DNA from: an uncultured Lachnospiraceae bacterium
GTDB taxonomy: Bacteria; Bacillota; Clostridia; Lachnospirales; Lachnospiraceae
Direction of reading: 5' to 3'
DNA length: 7,992 bases
Assembly: GCA_910579325.1 (NCBI GenBank)
Contig: CAJTTU010000131.1
Location: forward strand, 1 to 7,992
This document shows positions 6,980 through 7,992 of the stretch, piece by piece (within the stretch, counting starts at the first letter, position 1; each line of letters starts with the position of its first letter). A program made the translations under genes and the position numbers. The notes beneath the pieces were generated by a model that saw only the letters and a program-made list of their open reading frames with translations, ran no database searches and was not told the origin of the DNA.

Positions 6980-7671
6980 TCTAAAGCCTCCACTTTATAT
7001 CCGATCCCCCATACCACCTTCAAATATTTCGGTTCTTTGGGATTGATCTCAATTTTTTCCCGTATATGGCGGATATGAACCGCTACCGTGTTATCCACAC
7101 CCACGGCATCCTCATTCCATATGTTTTCATAGATCTGCTCGATAGAAAATACTTTACCTTTATTTTTCAGAAGAAACAGCAGAATATTGTATTCAATCGG
7201 CGTCAGTTTAATTGGCTCGTCATCTACCGTTACCACTTTTTTATCATCATCGATACACAGCCCTCCGGACTGATATGCATTGGAGTCTTTTTCTGTCATT
7301 GCTCCCAGCTGGGTATAACGCCGCAGCTGAGACTTCACCCTGGCCACCAGCTCCAGCGGATTAAAAGGCTTGGTCAGATAATCGTCCGCCCCGATATTCA
7401 GTCCCAGAATCTTATCCGCATCCTCCGACTTCGCCGAAAGAATAATAATCGGGATGCTGTTATTCTCCCTGATTTTCAGCGTAGCCCTGATCCCGTTCAG
7501 CTTCGGCATCATCACGTCGATAATCAGCAGGTTGACATCTTCCTTCTTCAAAATATCGAGGGCTTCCATGCCGTCATAGGCTTTCAGCACCTCATACCCT
7601 TCCTGGATCAGGTAAATTTCTATGGCTTCCACGATTTCTTTATCATCATCACATACTAAAATTTTAAACAT
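6976..7671 (-). CDS. OmpR/PhoB-family response regulator
   Basis: This 231-residue transcription factor is the likely partner of the overlapping kinase. The receiver domain (about 1-118) has the acidic pair Asp8/Asp9, phosphoacceptor Asp52 in IIDVMMP, Ser79 in ILSAKSED and Lys101 in TKPF, so all conserved positions are present. A winged-helix DNA-binding domain follows (about 136-228), with LTPIEYNILLFLL, the recognition-helix region NTVAVHIRHIREKI and the C-terminal hairpin VVWGIGYKVE. The open frame continues upstream to a GTG at 7746. I chose the ATG at 7671 because AGAGG (7684-7680) lies eight bases before it, MFKILVCDDD is the normal family N-terminus, and the extra 25 residues resemble nothing. 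An ATG two codons upstream (7677) is less well spaced. The regulator is first in the operon and its stop overlaps the kinase start. Its targets are unknown. Confidence 0.93.
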   Translation of the reverse strand: MFKILVCDDDKEIVEAIEIYLIQEGYEVLKAYDGMEALDILKKEDVNLLIIDVMMPKLNGIRATLKIRENNSIPIIILSAKSEDADKILGLNIGADDYLTKPFNPLELVARVKSQLRRYTQLGAMTEKDSNAYQSGGLCIDDDKKVVTVDDEPIKLTPIEYNILLFLLKNKGKVFSIEQIYENIWNEDAVGVDNTVAVHIRHIREKIEINPKEPKYLKVVWGIGYKVEALE

Positions 7672-7689
7672 ATTCATCACCTCTTTTCC

Positions 7690-7698
7690 ATTATAACA
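7690..7698 (-). promoter_or_regulatory. Extended -10 promoter for the two-component operon
   Basis: On the - strand, TGTTATAAT (7698-7690) is a perfect TATAAT with the TGN extension, which can work without a good -35. The sequence at normal -35 spacing (GCCCAT) is indeed poor. Initiation about seven bases downstream, near 7684, would put the ribosome binding site (7684-7680) at the very 5' end of an mRNA with a leader of about 13 bases. That is unusually short, so an upstream promoter may also exist. Confidence 0.45.
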
Positions 7699-7717
7699 CA
7701 GTTTCCCTGCGAATGGG

Positions 7718-7734
7718 CATGTATTACATGATGT
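7718..7734. promoter_or_regulatory. Palindromic operator candidate upstream of the regulator promoter
   Basis: CATGTA-T-TACATG at 7718-7730 is a perfect 6+1+6 inverted repeat. It overlaps a second one, ACAT-G-ATGT, at 7726-7734. Relative to a start near 7684 it spans about -34 to -46, where an activator would sit at a promoter lacking a -35. Which protein binds is unknown. OmpR-family regulators usually prefer direct repeats. Confidence 0.35.
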
Positions 7735-7905
7735 GCTTTCAGACACACTTTCTGGCTTTTGGACGCTTTTGGTATTCTTTATCTCTTTTAATACATTTAG
7801 TTTAACAGGGGAATTTTAAATTGAGGAAGGGAAATTATTAAGGATTCATGAATTTATGAAAAGATTCTATATGAAATTAAAAAGGATTTTGATAAAGAAA
7901 TTTTG
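7735..7905. other. AT-rich divergent intergenic region
   Basis: No gene is seen here. ATTCATGAAT at 7844-7853 is a perfect 10-base palindrome, overlapping a TTCAT-6-ATGAA inverted repeat at 7845-7860, and could be an operator between the divergent units. A-rich DNA just before the promoter at 7906 could act as an UP element. Weak -10-like sequences on the - strand around 7780-7800 lack matching -35 boxes. Confidence 0.4.
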
Positions 7906-7933
7906 TTGACATCACTTATTTAAACCGTATAAT
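7906..7933 (+). promoter_or_regulatory. Consensus sigma-A promoter firing rightward
   Basis: TTGACA at 7906-7911 and TATAAT at 7928-7933 are both exact consensus, separated by 16 bases, with AT-rich DNA upstream. Transcription should start near 7940 and run off the right edge, so an unseen gene is transcribed divergently from the regulator. Confidence 0.85.
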
Positions 7934-7958
7934 GAAATTATAAATAACAAAATTTTTC

Positions 7959-7992
7959 CTGTTCGACCGACAGATATTATCGAAAAGAGGGT
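7959..7992 (+). promoter_or_regulatory. Leader of the gene beyond the right edge, with probable ribosome binding site
   Basis: CTGTT (7959-7963) can pair with GACAG (7969-7973) as a small hairpin early in the transcript. AGAGGG at 7986-7991 is a plausible ribosome binding site, which would place the start codon a few bases beyond the window. No coding sequence of that gene is visible. Confidence 0.45.

Noticed and set aside
7672..7746. 25-residue N-terminal extension of the regulator, from a GTG, containing a CNTCPF stretch
   Set aside because: No good ribosome binding site precedes the GTG, while a well-spaced one precedes the ATG at 7671. The extension spans the likely promoter and operator DNA.

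Overview
The window looks like chromosomal DNA of an anaerobic, low-to-moderate-GC Firmicute, most likely a Clostridia/Lachnospiraceae-type gut bacterium (inference). The reasons are AT-rich intergenic DNA, strong AGGAGG-type ribosome binding sites, near-consensus sigma-A promoters, and a sensor kinase whose catalytic core has the sequence style common in that group. There are four complete protein genes. I see no RNA gene, insertion sequence, CRISPR array or phage gene.

Layout. Positions 1-406 are an AT-rich non-coding region holding a degenerate tandem duplication (3-115), a possible structured leader (about 204-285) and a candidate promoter, and they lead into glyA (407-1648, +), serine hydroxymethyltransferase. 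glyA converges on a 767-residue aconitase-superfamily hydratase (1839-4142, -), and a strong, probably bidirectional terminator (1765-1809) lies between them. Upstream of the hydratase on the same strand is a two-component operon: an OmpR-family response regulator (6976-7671, -) overlaps a large six-helix sensor histidine kinase (4325-6979, -) by four bases (ATGA). A hairpin at 4237-4271 probably ends that operon. From about 7700 to the right edge is a divergent control region with a short-leader extended -10 promoter for the regulator, a palindromic operator candidate just upstream of it, and a perfect TTGACA-16-TATAAT promoter firing rightward into a gene that begins past the window.

How the genes relate. 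GlyA makes glycine and one-carbon units from serine and has a complete active site. The hydratase keeps the three iron-sulfur cysteines and most catalytic positions of aconitase in a diverged framework, so its substrate is not predictable from sequence. The kinase and regulator are a translationally coupled sensing pair with a large ectodomain I do not recognise. Nothing in the sequence ties this pair to a target, although the hydratase and the divergent gene at the right edge are the nearest candidates.

Most of the window is ordinary core and regulatory content. The items most worth a second look are the kinase ectodomain, the non-classical aconitase-like enzyme, the leader and duplicated element ahead of glyA, and the palindrome at the regulator's promoter.
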